A stretch of DNA of 64,000 nt from Mycteria americana. Lineage: Eukaryota > Chordata > Aves > Ciconiiformes > Ciconiidae. The stretch covers positions 59,892,001 through 59,956,000 of the forward strand of contig NC_134369.1 in the NCBI RefSeq assembly GCF_035582795.1. The letters are read 5' to 3'. Positions 1 to 12,300 of the stretch are shown in pieces. The position numbers and the translations under genes are program-made. Below the pieces are notes generated by a model. It was not told the origin of the DNA, ran no database searches, and saw only the letters and a list, made by a program, of their open reading frames with translations. Numbering within the stretch: the stretch's first letter is position 1; each line of letters begins with the position of its first letter.

Positions 1-1036
1 AACATCCTAGTAGCTATTTTAAAGTTAGGATACGTCAGCATATTTGATCACATTAGATTTCTGACTTGGACTGTTTTACTACATAACTTAAAAACCCTAT
101 AGATTACAAGAATCTGAAGACACACAAAAAAGAACAATATTCTGATTAAAAAATTGATTTAGTATGCAGCTTCTCTTTATAGTCCCTTGGTAAAAATGAA
201 ATCTCCCTAACAAACACTTAATAAAACCTGTCAATATATCTAGAAAGAAAAATGACACAAACGCATTAAGTATTAAATACCCTTGAAAAAAGTCACATAT
301 TCTATGAATTTTTGATGTACTATCTTGACATTAATGTAAAACCTTGATATTTATAATTGACAGATATTTAATAAAGTATAGAAGATGACTGCTGCATAGC
401 ATGCAAATTGCTCAGGCTGATCAAAAAGATACAGACATTTAAACTAAACAAACATTTAATACGTAAAAAAAAAAATCAGATCTAGCTTTTATAGGTTCAC
501 GCAGCTAGGTCTCTACACAATAGCTTTGAAATGTGACATTATCCACTACATGAACCCTAATTTTAACTTACCAAGTCTGTATGAAGTAGTTTCAGAAAGT
601 TAGGAGGGGAAGCTTTAAATAAAAAATGGGAACATGAAAATGTGAATATATTCATTTAGATGCAGGTCCTGACATTCTACTGAAAGAGTTATTATAAAGA
701 ACAAATACCATCTATTTAGTTACCCTTTCTGTGAAAATATTGTCAGAGCTGGCAATCAGGGTGATGACCACTGCAAAAACAAATAGTGGCATGCTGAATT
801 TCATTTTCCTTCTGATGCTGCTATTCCTAAAAAAAAAAAAATGCTTCTTCCCCTCAGCGTTCCAAGCCTTCTTTGAGACATTTGGAGGATATCTCAAAAT
901 AACCAGAAATATTAAAAAGTAACAGTGATTGCTGCCAGATTGTCTGCAGCCACTGCGGAAAGAGACAGACTGTTATTCTAGTCACCTAAAACACTATCAG
1001 ACTAGAAGCCAGTTACTCAGTATGGCAACCAGAGAA

Positions 1037-1080
1037 GGGGGAGGGGGCGGGGGGGGGGGGGAGATGGGAAAAAAAAAAAA
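1037..1080. repeat. G-rich tract followed by poly-A
   Basis: A purine block with a G13 run (1049-1061), then GAGATGGG and a long A run. It could fold as a G-quadruplex on the plus strand; nothing else supports function. Confidence 0.8.
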
Positions 1081-2401
1081 AGAAGAAGAAAAAGACACTT
1101 TCAGACATTTTTCTCTTCCTGGGAAGCAGTAATAACGAGTGGTTCATGTCTCACAAGAAGTAGCACAACTCCTGATGCCCACATAGGAGCAGGCATTAGC
1201 TTTGCGCTAATAATTTCTCCATCATATTTTTGGGTGGACATCACAAGATAATGATTCTCGAGTCTTATAAACCAGATGCTAGAGGACTCCTCCACTTTTG
1301 AGAAGGCTCATTTTTATTTGGACAGCATGAAGGCTTCAATGTAGAAAGGGTGGGTGCCTTTCCAGCTGAGAAGCCATCATAACCTTCACTTCTGCTATCC
1401 AGCCTAAAAAGGCATTAACCTCCTGTAAAAGAGTGGCCAGACTATCAGAGGCAGTAACCCCTTACCCCATTCAATTACAAAATGCCAAAGCTCATTTATC
1501 AGATCTCCTAATCTTGACAAGGAATTTCCACTAAAATTAGCTTAATATTTGCTTGTTTACCAAGTGATGCAAAGTACAAGTCCTATTACTGTAACATGCA
1601 ATAAAATGTCTGAGTAAAAGTTAAAATTAGAGTACAAAAGCTTACATAGTGTTAAATTGGTGCTCATATCTATGCTACTAGATGTCTTGAAAAGAATTGA
1701 TATATTTTGGTGTGAAGTCATATTGGCCAGTATATTCCTTTGTACCATTAGCCCTTGTATACTCCGAGTGAGAAAGAAATTAATTGAATCACTGGATGTG
1801 ATCAAAGTTAGTGGGTTTTTTTTGAAAAGACAACACCTCTCAGCTGAGATAAGCTAACCAAAGTCATCTACTACCCCACTGTAATACCTAACTAAAAGAA
1901 AAAAAAAATTCCTTGTTTTTGTTGGTTTCCCAAGTTTGTAGACACAGAGTTGGTTGGATTTCTGTGAAGAATATTTCAAGTACTCACAAGTCCAAGGCAA
2001 AGTTGTGGGCAATCACTGCATCGATATTACTAAATCAGATTTCAATATTCTCAAAAACCTCTTGTGTACCGTTGAAGTAGAGACAGCTTCATTTCTATCT
2101 CAGGAAAGCATCATACCAAGTGTTGAGATTCTACTGAGGCCACCACTCCACCCCCCTCCCAGCCCCCAAAACACTAAGGGTACTTGAAACAGTTAAAGCC
2201 AAAACCAGTTTAAGCTTCCACCTTGTTAACTTTCATTCCTTTGAACATGAAGCCCAAGGGTTCGTTCCTTTTGACCAAACAATTTTTTTCCTCCCCTTCT
2301 TTGCAGATTCTCCCCTCTTTCCAGTGTACTCATTAACATGGGGAGATTTTGTTATGAGCCTTGTTGGATGCTACTCGATGGTTTCAGGCCAATGTGTAGG
2401 T

Positions 2402-2438
2402 GTACAAAAACACAAACACACACCACACACACACACTT
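2402..2438. repeat. CA-rich microsatellite
   Basis: An imperfect CA repeat ending in about six perfect CA units, in SETD3 intron 6. Confidence 0.85.
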
Positions 2439-5180
2439 TCAGGGCCAGAAGCAGGAAGATCTGTCAGCATTTGCTGGTTACTGTCCCTTTCCCAGCTCTG
2501 GAAATCCTTTGAAGCAGCAGCCTTGAAGAGAAACTCCTCTCTGTGGAGCTGCTGAGGCTTTAACTGCCCTAAAGCTAAGTAAAATAAAGAATTCAGAATG
2601 GAGGATCCTAGTGATCTACAGGGAAACAAGAACTCGCTTTTTCCATTGGACATATGCTGCCTAACCTAACGAGGCAAAGCCAGTTCACTGTACAGGACAG
2701 GAGACAAAGCCAAAGATTATTTTACTTTGTAATAACACCTTATAACTACAGAGGCATGCTCTGGAATTTTCAAACAGCCCAATTCATGAAGCACTAGGAA
2801 TTACGTCCACAAACCTGTGCTGTTATATGACTTTTCTAACGGAAGAAAGATCATCTTACTTTGCAAAACCTAATAGAACAAATCTTAAAATTAAAAAGGT
2901 ACCACAGGATTGAAACTTATTAAATCTAAATAACATTCTTGCTTATTCTTCATGTCAGCAAATTTTATTTACTTTCTGCCAATATACACAAGAAAGCATT
3001 GTTCCAGACTATTAGGGGATTCATGCAGCGGAAGCAGAGTGGAATGACTCCTTCTGGTGCAATGGAATTTAACTGCACAGTCCCTTTTTCTGTACCTTCT
3101 ACCTGCAAAAATTGTTTTTAGTTAATGAGACAGCAGTGGCATAACAGACAACTCAAACCATGACATCAGCTACTAATTCAAGGGTCTGAAGGACTGACAA
3201 CCCACTTCACGTGCAAAGTGGACAGTAGCATTTGGCTGACTGATTACACAGAAATACTTTTGAACTGACTGCAAACAAGTACCCTGCCTACAATCCTGTG
3301 GCACTTCCTTTATTAAACAGAGGCAAGACAGTGATGGACTTTCTAACATCCACTTCTTGATCACTCCATTTACAGAATACTTCTTGACATACAGAATTCT
3401 AAAATACTAATCTTTCCCAGAAAAGAAGGCACTCAGATATGACATTTAAATTAGCGACCAAGTTTTTTATACCTTTTTCTGTTCTTTCACAAAATCAGTT
3501 AGAGCTGAATGCAGCCCCACTGAGGGCTGAAGGGATGAAGTGGGAGAGCAAGGTGTGCTGAGACTGGACATGTTTTGCAATGAGACAGCCTTCCCAGTCC
3601 CTCCCATCCCCGTTCACGTAACGGAAAGACACACTAGGTCCATTATCTCCTGTGGTGAATCTCCTCACGAAACAGGAGTTAAGCATTCATGCTGAGCCTT
3701 AGATTGGTAGGTTCAGTCCTTAGTACTTCATTCACCAGGTACAGTAAGATAGCTACAGTAAAGACTACAGGCTTGCAAAGGTCTATGCCTGCATAGTAGG
3801 ACCTATCATTTACTCTTTAGGTTCCTCCTGAGGTACAGGGTTTACCTTGTTCATTTTGTTTAGTGCAACACATGTGCGCTATGTTCATGCACAAATTCAT
3901 CACACAACTCTACTATTAATTCAGTGAATCACAAGCCACAAATAAAATGCTGTGATGGAAAGCCTGAAGCCAACTGCTTTGAAAGGATAGGGACAGTATT
4001 TTCTATTCACAACCGCTCCACATCCAGAGAGTTTCCTAACAAGCATTAATATTATGCAGTATGGCCAAAGTTTTGTAACCTGCGAATCAACTACTCAAGG
4101 TTACAGGTAAATCACACCAGGAGTCACTTAGGTGGAAGCTTGGATCACAATCATCAACTACACCAAGGTACTGCGCTGCACAGCTGGCATGGCACGCAGG
4201 GCATGGTAAGTCCTGGAACCAGATGTACTGGGACTATAGTGCACACACACCCAAAACTAAAAACTTATCACTTCCTCTTCAACTCGCATTCAAACCATAG
4301 TACAAGAAAATAAACTTTGGTTTACTTAGCAACATATCAACCTCCTACTGTGTGGAGTATTAGCATTGGGTCTGACTGAAGAGGATAATCCACTTTGTAA
4401 TTTAGTTAAATTACTAATTTTAACGAAGATAAGTCCCCTGTATAATTTTGCAGTGCTTAAAGAATACATCCTTTGAGTATTCCATTCTAAGAAACATCAG
4501 CTTGTTACCACATTTTAAATTTATTGAACATTTGTAACTGCTGTTATATCAGGAAAAATATTAAATCTGCACAATAAGTACAAACTTTATATGAGAAAGT
4601 ATACTTGTAAGTGCATGATGATCTCCTGATGTCTGCTGAGGCACTCACTTCCACAAAAGACACAGACAACATCTCTGGGGATAAACTCAACTGCCCCAGA
4701 AAGTGCAACTCTGTTAAAAAATAAAAATAAAAGCAACTAACAGAAAAGCAAACAAAAAACCCTCTGTACTCTATTGGCTGTAAAAACACACTTATCTGCA
4801 TTCTCAGCTAGGAGAGTGGTTGAGAACCTTATCTTCCAAAAAAATGCTTTAAAGTCTTGTAATGCTAACAAGAGAATGTATTATTCCTCCCAAACGTGGT
4901 TTAAACTGTGCAGAAACAAATTTTGTTTAGCACTGGCATATACGCTTTGAAGTACATCTCTCTTTCTCTAGAGGAAAGAGGGCGTTTAGGCTAGTATAAC
5001 AGAATCCAAACCATTCAGAATATAAAATAAATTAAAACCTACTGATTAGGAGATCTTAACAATGAATGTCTAAAGAAAGATAACATCTATATCTAAAATG
5101 AAAGATATGTTTTATGCGGTCTGTTCTCCTCCAACTTTAAAATATTCTGACTGTAAGAAATAGCAGACACCAAGTGGGAT

Positions 5181-5580
5181 GTGCCTGTATTTCAATCTAG
5201 GCCAGCACGGTCCAACTGGCGCCCATCAGCTGAATCTGGACCACAGGATGCCTCCATATGGCCTGCCACCTTTTCCTTGGAGGAGATAGGGAACAGCTGT
5301 TTGAGGAGCAAACGCTGCCCGAACAGCCAAACACCTCCTCCTGTGTCCGGCTGGCTCAAAGCCCAGAGCTGTCGCCGTGTTCCTGTGGAAGGCAAGGAAG
5401 GAACGGGGGAAGAAGGCAGCAGACCTCCTACCCACACAAGGACTTGAGCTCTTCATTTCTCTGAGACGGACAGACGTAACCCAGCAAAGCCTGTAGCTGC
5501 TTCTGCGATGGAGAGGGGCAGCCACAGGAATGGCCCAACAAAGCCCCAGAATCTGCCGTTATTGTCATCATAGCCGGGGG
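5181..5580. other. GC-richer patch of unknown origin
   Basis: About 400 bases with markedly higher GC than the surroundings, open on both strands for 80-100 codons. The text GTCCAACTGGCGCCCATCAG with a nearby AATCTGGACC vaguely recalls the terminal part of some hAT-type DNA transposons, but I cannot assign it. It could also be a decayed retrocopy or a conserved non-coding element. Confidence 0.3.
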
Positions 5581-7189
5581 TGGGATATACCAGAAGTGAC
5601 ACAAAAATCAGGAATTTGGTACATGTTTGCAAAGTCTAAACCACCTTACGGTAGATACACAAAGTGGTACAGTACAAGCATACAGTCAATCTTCAGTTTG
5701 CTGCCAGCAAAACAGATTAATACAACATTTTGACCCTCACAGAGAGGAAAAACACAGAAAGGTATAAATATATTCCGTTATTAACTGCCTATTGATTTAT
5801 TATTGACCAAGCAGAACAACTCAGGCATTGAAATTCAGACAAAGCAAATTAAATAGCAACACTATTTTACCTTTGTAACTGCCCACTCAATGGAATTTTA
5901 AATCTCTCCTTAAGGTGACATGTATAGTAGACAAGTAAACAAAAGGGAAAGATTTTATAGGGTTTACAACTGTGTCATCTTTCTTCCACCCATTTTTTAC
6001 AGCATCATTGACATCACTTCTGAAAAAAGCTATTTGACTGGCATGCCAATGAGTATAAATCAAGTACAGGGGAAAACGGAGAACCCTAAAGACCTACCTG
6101 GTACGTGGTCAAAACCATATTCTGCTTCCAAATACATTTGCTTTTGAGTGCATATTGGTTGAACTCTTTAGAAGCATTAAAATATTCTCTATTATACCAA
6201 CTTAAAAATAATAAACAACTTCCAAACATTTGAATAGTTTAGAGTGTTTTAAAAGGCAGTATACTTTTCTGCATTCAACTCAAACATTATTTAGCACGTG
6301 ATAGTTAAATGGTGGTATCTTAAAGCCAAGTACAGAGAGACACCAGACGTTCCACTTCACTCTGACCTGGAAAATCATATGCTTATTGGAATAGGATAGA
6401 TTAGAAACAGTACAGAAAAATAACGTAAGAGCGGCATAAGTCATATTGAAAGTATCATCACAACCTCAAAAATTGGTGTCAAAATTAAGCTAGAGATGTG
6501 AAATCTCACCTAATACACCCAATATTGAAGAGTCAAATGTGATACCAGATTTTAAAGATGCTATAATATTATTTTGAGATCTAGAACTTAATGTGTTAAA
6601 ATGTCCTAAATAAAATGATATTCCAGTGCCCAACAGCTAATAACTGGATTTTAGAATTTCATTCACGCTAAATCAATTAGTCAAATTTTATATGAATAAT
6701 AAATCAAATTTAGTATCTGATCAAAAGGGATTACAGCCTCCAGGAAATTAAGTTCTCTGTCCAATAGTGCACACAAACAGATCAAAACATCTCTGGGTAG
6801 ATTACTGCAAGGTTTGTATTCACAATGGGACTACAATAACACTTTCACAAGCAGTGTCCAGATGTCAATACACACTAGTCAGAAAATTGGTATGAGAGTG
6901 TTCCTGTGGAACACTGGGTACAAACCAGACTACAGATACTATCTAAAAGTATTAATGACTTCTACCAAACAGATTCCCTTAAACAAAACAAAAAAGGTGT
7001 GATTCATGGGGCAGCCTCTGCCTTCTTGAGTAACAGTAGCTTGACAGAAGGCAAAGAAAGCATTTGCAAGTATTTGCTCATTAACTTAGCAAAGAAACAT
7101 AAAACTGAGTCAAAAAAAATTAACTTGCTAAAATGTTAGTTAAACAGGTGACTTTGCTTTCTCCATTCAGTTTAATTCTAAAATTCTTA

Positions 7190-7640
7190 CTTACCAACCT
7201 CTCTTGTACTGGGGAGCCCAGCACTGGACACAGTACTGTGGGTGTGGCCTCACCAGTGCTGAGTAGAGGGGAAGGACCACCTCCCTTGACCTCCTGGCAA
7301 CACTCCTAATGCAGCCCACGATGCCATTAGCCCTTTTTGCTGCAGGGGCACACTGCTGGCTCATGTTCAAGTTGGCCCCTAACATATACGTGGGATTATT
7401 CCACCCCAGGTGCAGGACTCTGCACTTCTTGTTGAACTTCATCAACTGTCAGCCCATTTCTCCAGCCTGTCAAGGTCCCACTGGATGGCACCTTCCCAGG
7501 GACTGAAGTGAGGCTGACAGGCTTGTAGTTCCCTGGGTCCTCCTCCCTGCCCTTCCTGAGGATAGGAGTGGCATTCGCTTTCCTCCAGTCCTCAGGCACC
7601 TCTCCCAGTCATTATGATTGCTCAAAGATCATGGAGAGTT
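7190..7640 (-). mobile_element. CR1 LINE fragment, internally deleted, 3' end missing
   Basis: Minus-strand translation gives the typical ORF2 reverse-transcriptase pieces of CR1: PEDWRKANATPILRKG and EDPGNYKPVSLTSVPGK, then a jump to the late ORF2 segment with [13 protein letters not shown], [26 protein letters not shown] and [15 protein letters not shown]. The catalytic core between VPGK and the AIQxDLD-type segment is absent, so it cannot code for an active enzyme. The fragment also lacks the usual CR1 3' tail. Its 5' side abuts the tail of the next CR1 copy. It lies in the same orientation as SETD3 transcription. Confidence 0.85.
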
Positions 7641-8488
7641 ATAGAATCATAGAATAGCTTGGGTTGGAAGGGATCTTTATGTCGTCTAGTCCAAACCCCC
7701 TGCAATGAGCGTCTTCATCTAGATGAGGTTGCTCAGAGCCCCATCCAGCCTGACCTTGAATGTTTCCAGGGATGGGGCATCTACCACCTCTCTGGGCAAC
7801 CTGTTCCAGTGTTTCACCACCCTCATTGTAAAAAAACTTCTTCCTTATACCTAGTCTAAATCTACCCTCTTTCAGTTCAAAACCATTACCCCTTGTCCTC
7901 TCTCAACAGGCCTTGCTAAAAAGTTCATCCCCATCTTTCCTATAAGCCTCCTTTAAGTACTGAAAGGCTGCAATAAGGTCTTCCCAGAGCCTTCTCTTCT
8001 CCAGGCTGAACAACCCCAACTCTCTCAGCCTGTCTTCATAGGAGAGGTCCTCCAGCCCTCTGATCATCTTTGTGGCCCTCCTCTGGACCTGCTCCAACAG
8101 CTCCATGTCTTTCCTGCACTGAGGGCTCCAGAGCTGGACGCAGTACTGCAGGTGGGGTCTCACCAGAGTAGAGGGGCAGAATTACCTCCCTCGACCTGCT
8201 GGTCACGCTTCTTTAGATGTAGCCCAGGATATGGTTGGCCTTCTGGGCTGCGAGTGCACATTGCCAGCTCATGTCCAGCTTTTCATCCACCAGCACCCCG
8301 AAGTCCTTCTCCGCAGGGCTGCTCTCAATCCCTTCATCCCCCAAGCCTGTATTGATACCGGGGGTTGCCCTGACCCATGTGCAGGACCTTGCACTTGGCC
8401 TTGTTGAACCTCATGAGGTTCACATGGGCCCACTTCTCGAGCTTGTCCAGGTCCCTCTGGATGGCATCCTGTCCCTCAGGCATGTGAG

Positions 8489-8905
8489 TCACCTCACAAT
8501 AACATCAGCCAGCTCCCTCAGCACTTGTGGGTGCATCCCATCAGGGCCCATGAACTTGTGTACATCCAGTTTGCTTAAGCATTCCCTGACCTGATCCTCT
8601 TCCACCAAGGGTACATCTTCCTTGCTACAGCCTTTCCTCCTGGTGTCTGGGACCTGGGATTCCTGAAGGCCGGTCTTGCTAGTAAAGACTGAGGCAAAGA
8701 AGGCATTCGCTACCTCAGCTTTTTCCATGTTCTGTGTCACCAGGTCCCCTGCCCCATTCAGCAGCATGCCCACATTTTCCTTAGTCTTCCTTTTGTCACC
8801 TATGTAGATAGAGAAGCCCTTTTGGTTGCCTTTGACATCCCTTGCCAGGTTCACTTCCTGGCTGGGCTTTAGCTTTCCTAACCTCATCCCGGGATGATTG
8901 GACAA
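8489..8905 (-). pseudogene. CR1 ORF2 remnant, region before the RT core
   Basis: A 138-codon open frame from the CR1 copy at 7641-9640. It carries the [37 protein letters not shown] and [17 protein letters not shown] segments that precede the catalytic part of CR1 reverse transcriptase, and it stops exactly at the internal deletion. It is a dead fragment, not a host gene. Confidence 0.85.
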
Positions 8906-9336
8906 TGTCTCTGTATTCCTCCCAGGTTACCTGTCCCTGCTTCCACCCTCTGTATGCTTCCTTTTTGTGTTTGAGGAGCTCCTTGTTCATCCATGCAGGC
9001 CTTCTCATATTTTTCCCTGACTTCCTGTTCACTGGAATGGACTGCTCTTGAACTTGGAGGAGGTGCTCCTTCAGTATTAACCATGTTTTCTTTCTTGGGT
9101 CCCTCTTCCCTCCTGAGCCTTATCCCAGAGGACTCTTCCAAGCAGATCCGTGAAGAGGCCAATACTGCTCTCCTGAAGCCCAGCATTGTGGCCTTGCTTT
9201 TTGCTCTGCTCCCTTCTCTCAAGATCCTGAACTCCACCATCTCATGGTCACTGCAGCCAAGGCTGTCTTCGACCTTCACATCCCCAACAAACCCTTCCTT
9301 GTTTGTAAGTATGAGGTCCATGAATGAGAGTAGCAC
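8884..9336 (-). pseudogene. CR1 ORF2 remnant, endonuclease end
   Basis: A 150-codon frame in the same CR1 copy. Its first part (MDLILTNKEGFVGDVKVE, LGCSDHEMVEF) matches the end of the CR1 endonuclease domain, where SDH is the conserved catalytic-site motif. It then loses similarity by frameshift relative to the frame at 8489-8905. Non-functional. Confidence 0.8.
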
Positions 9337-12300
9337 CTCTCCTCATTGGCTCCTCTATTGCCTGGGTCAGGGATTTGTCATCAGTGCTATCCATGAACCT
9401 CCTGGATTGCTTATACCCTGCTGTGTTGTCCCTTTAACACATGTCAGGGTGGTTGAAGTCCCCCATGAGGACCAGGGCCTGCAAATGTGAGGCCATTTCT
9501 AGCTGTCTGTAGAAGGCCTCATCCACTCCTTCCTTCCTCCTGATCAGGCAGCCTATAGCAGATGCCCACTACAATGCACTTTTTTTACAGACAGCTAGCT
9601 TGCTGGTGCCCTCCAGAAAAATCTGCAGTCCCCCGGTGGTCCAGAGACTACAGGCTTAAAATAGTGTCTAAATCAATGCCAAACGGCCATCCTGGACAGT
9701 CCTGCAAAACTGATCCTTTTTCCAGCACATGAGAGGCAGCTACGTGCAGATACTACTTACACATAGAGTGCCACTGAATGCATACAGCTGGCTACCATGG
9801 CAAAAGCTATGGCTGGCTGATGGGCTCTGCTGGTTTCAGACTTACCACTTCAAAGATTTTAAAAGTTAACTAAAATTATCATAAAATTTGTCTTTTAGTA
9901 AGGCAGGTAATAACAGCTTTTAATACACCTGGGGAAAAGATACAACACTGCTTCAGACCCATAGTGCCCAAAATGTAAATAGAGTTTGGGTACTTCCACC
10001 TTCTCTAAGAGCACTCCTTGTCTTGATGTCTTGTTTTGATTTACAAAAATTTCTCTGTAGTAGACTACAAACAGGCATGCAGATGCAACTGAAAGTCAGA
10101 CATGAAGACCACTGCATATTCTTTTAAAAAAGGTTCAAACTTAGTTGTATTTTCTTTAGGAATATAATCTCGCTGTGAATGTCTGTAAACTATATGGCTC
10201 CCTCTTGTGCCTATTATACCACATTTCAGCATACAAAAAAAATTTTAACACTAAGCCATAAATATTTGGGTTCTGTTCACCCTTCAGTAGGCATGCAATG
10301 CTCATAAATGTTAATGGAAGTCACACGCATACCTTCCAGGGGAAGAGAAAACCCTGCAGTTTACAAAATTTCTCTTTGGAAGAAACTATAAAAACATCTT
10401 GCGAACTACAAGTCTGCTGCGATGAAAGTACTCTTTTGACCATTTGCTGTATTTTGATAGCAATGCAGAGGCCAAATATGCCTTCAAAGTACATCTGTAA
10501 GAACTTTTAACTATTTTTTAGTTATCAAATTACATATGTTTAGGAAGGTGTCAGTGTGGTTTATAGAGCCTGGCTAACATGCCCAAGGGTTTATTTTTGT
10601 CTACTCAACATCCCACCTGTTTCTGCTTATCAGACCAGACTACGGTTCAGCTTGCAACAGCTGTGATATTCATAAATCTGCCCATTCTTCATGTGTATCC
10701 AGACTAAGCACTTGGAGAAAGAGTTAGAACTGCAGCATTCTGAGAAAGCCACCCTTATGGAGAAGCTAGGGAAATAAAAGAGACCAGCACTTGTCAAACA
10801 ATGTTTAAACCTGCACACCTATCAGAAGCCAAATTATTTTAATAACAGCCTAGCAATCCTATTTGGAAAGAAAATGAAGCATTTGAAGAAATGATTTGTT
10901 AACCCTTTTATTCCCCTGGCCATTAGAAACATTTTGCAGACTAAAAATGCTGCAAAGGAATTAAAATATTTTGCCTGCACAAAATATTCCCTTTTTCAGT
11001 GTCTTCAAATATCAACAAACCACCTTGTATTTCAAGATGCTACTAGTTTTACTTTCTGCAGTATTTACTTTCTACTTTATCAAGAAAGTAAATAAGATTT
11101 TTGTATTACAAAAAGTATATTTGTAAATTTTAAAAAATATTAGTCTGCATACCTGAAGCAATATCAAAATCCTGGTCACACAGGACAGCTTTCATTAAAA
11201 CACTTATGCTAAAACAGTAGTAGTACTGAATGAAATGATGGTATACAAAAATCTAACATTCACTTTCTTGCAGAGTACACTGCCTATAAGAAGAAAGTGG
11301 GTTTGCTTTGCTTTTTTTCATTTATATAACAAATTTTTCTCTCCCCACCTCTTCCCTTTTCCATATGCTCATGAATTACCCTCAGCACTAGTATTTTGTG
11401 GGTCAACTTTGTTCATAAAATGTTATGAGTGCATGCAAGATGATACTAAAATTCATTTCAGCTTTTCTGAATAATGAAAAATGGTACTTTGTTTAGGGAA
11501 GAAAGAGGCTTTTTTTTTTCTCTGTGAACTTTTTTTCTCCACCATTTCATAAATTACAAGCTCTTATTTTTGAGAGCAGAAACAGAAATCAAAAAGTTTT
11601 AAAACTTTTCCATGAGTTTTCATCAAAAGCATTAGTAATAGGTACCCAGTACATTCACTTGGCACTCCTGGAGCCAGCTGACATTATATATCTTCCTAAT
11701 GTGACATTTAGTGAATACTAGTAAAGAAACATTCAGCTGAAATTGTGGTTATGTGGGAGTGCTGAAGCATGGCACCAAACAACCAGAACACACCTAAAAT
11801 TTATCTAATATTTATTACCACTCATTCTCCAAAGAACAAGTAAATAAAGCAAATGATTCCTACCTGTTCTAACTTCATGCTCACATTCAACATGAAACAA
11901 CAGCTATATTATACAAGAACATAAAACAAGCAATAAAAGCATTTGTCAGGAGAATTAAAAAAAAAAAATCTGGTCTAGGTTTCTGACCACAGATGACCAG
12001 AACCTACATTTTAACAGTTCATACAAAAGGCAACAGTACAGTACTAAACACTTTCTTGGGTATACTAATATAAAACTCAAAGAGAAGATAGCCATTTATT
12101 TAAAAACTATTTCCACAAAGGTTTCCCATTGCAGCAGATCAAACTGAACCGAATCAGTCTCAACAATATCAGACTGAGAAGTCTTCCTCCATGAGCTGCC
12201 ATATCAGCTTCCATAGAATTGCAAATGTAAAACAGAAAATATTAACAGTGCAGACTATTAAAGGCTTGTTACCACATACAGCACATCACCATCACTGAGG

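Larger units (their letters stand above)
7641..9640 (-). mobile_element. CR1 LINE, 5'-truncated and internally deleted, intact 3' tail
   Basis: The lower end begins with ATAGAATCATAGAAT, the reverse complement of the CR1 3' terminal repeat, so this copy keeps its 3' end. Going up in coordinate, the minus strand encodes late ORF2 ([46 protein letters not shown]), then, after a deletion of the reverse-transcriptase core near 8465-8490, the region before it ([36 protein letters not shown]) and the end of the endonuclease domain (SFMDLILTNKEGFVGDVKVE, LGCSDHEMVEF). Frames are broken. The upper boundary is approximate: clear CR1 similarity fades around 9600-9650. Confidence 0.9.

Noticed and set aside
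1101..1295. A 64-codon minus-strand frame with balanced composition
   Set aside because: No family match and no convincing splice sites; kept only as a chance frame.
2939..3121. A possible minus-strand exon after TTTTTGCAG near 3110
   Set aside because: The translation (VEGTEKGTVQLNSIAPEGV and so on) fits no SETD3 segment and no donor of suitable phase is clear.
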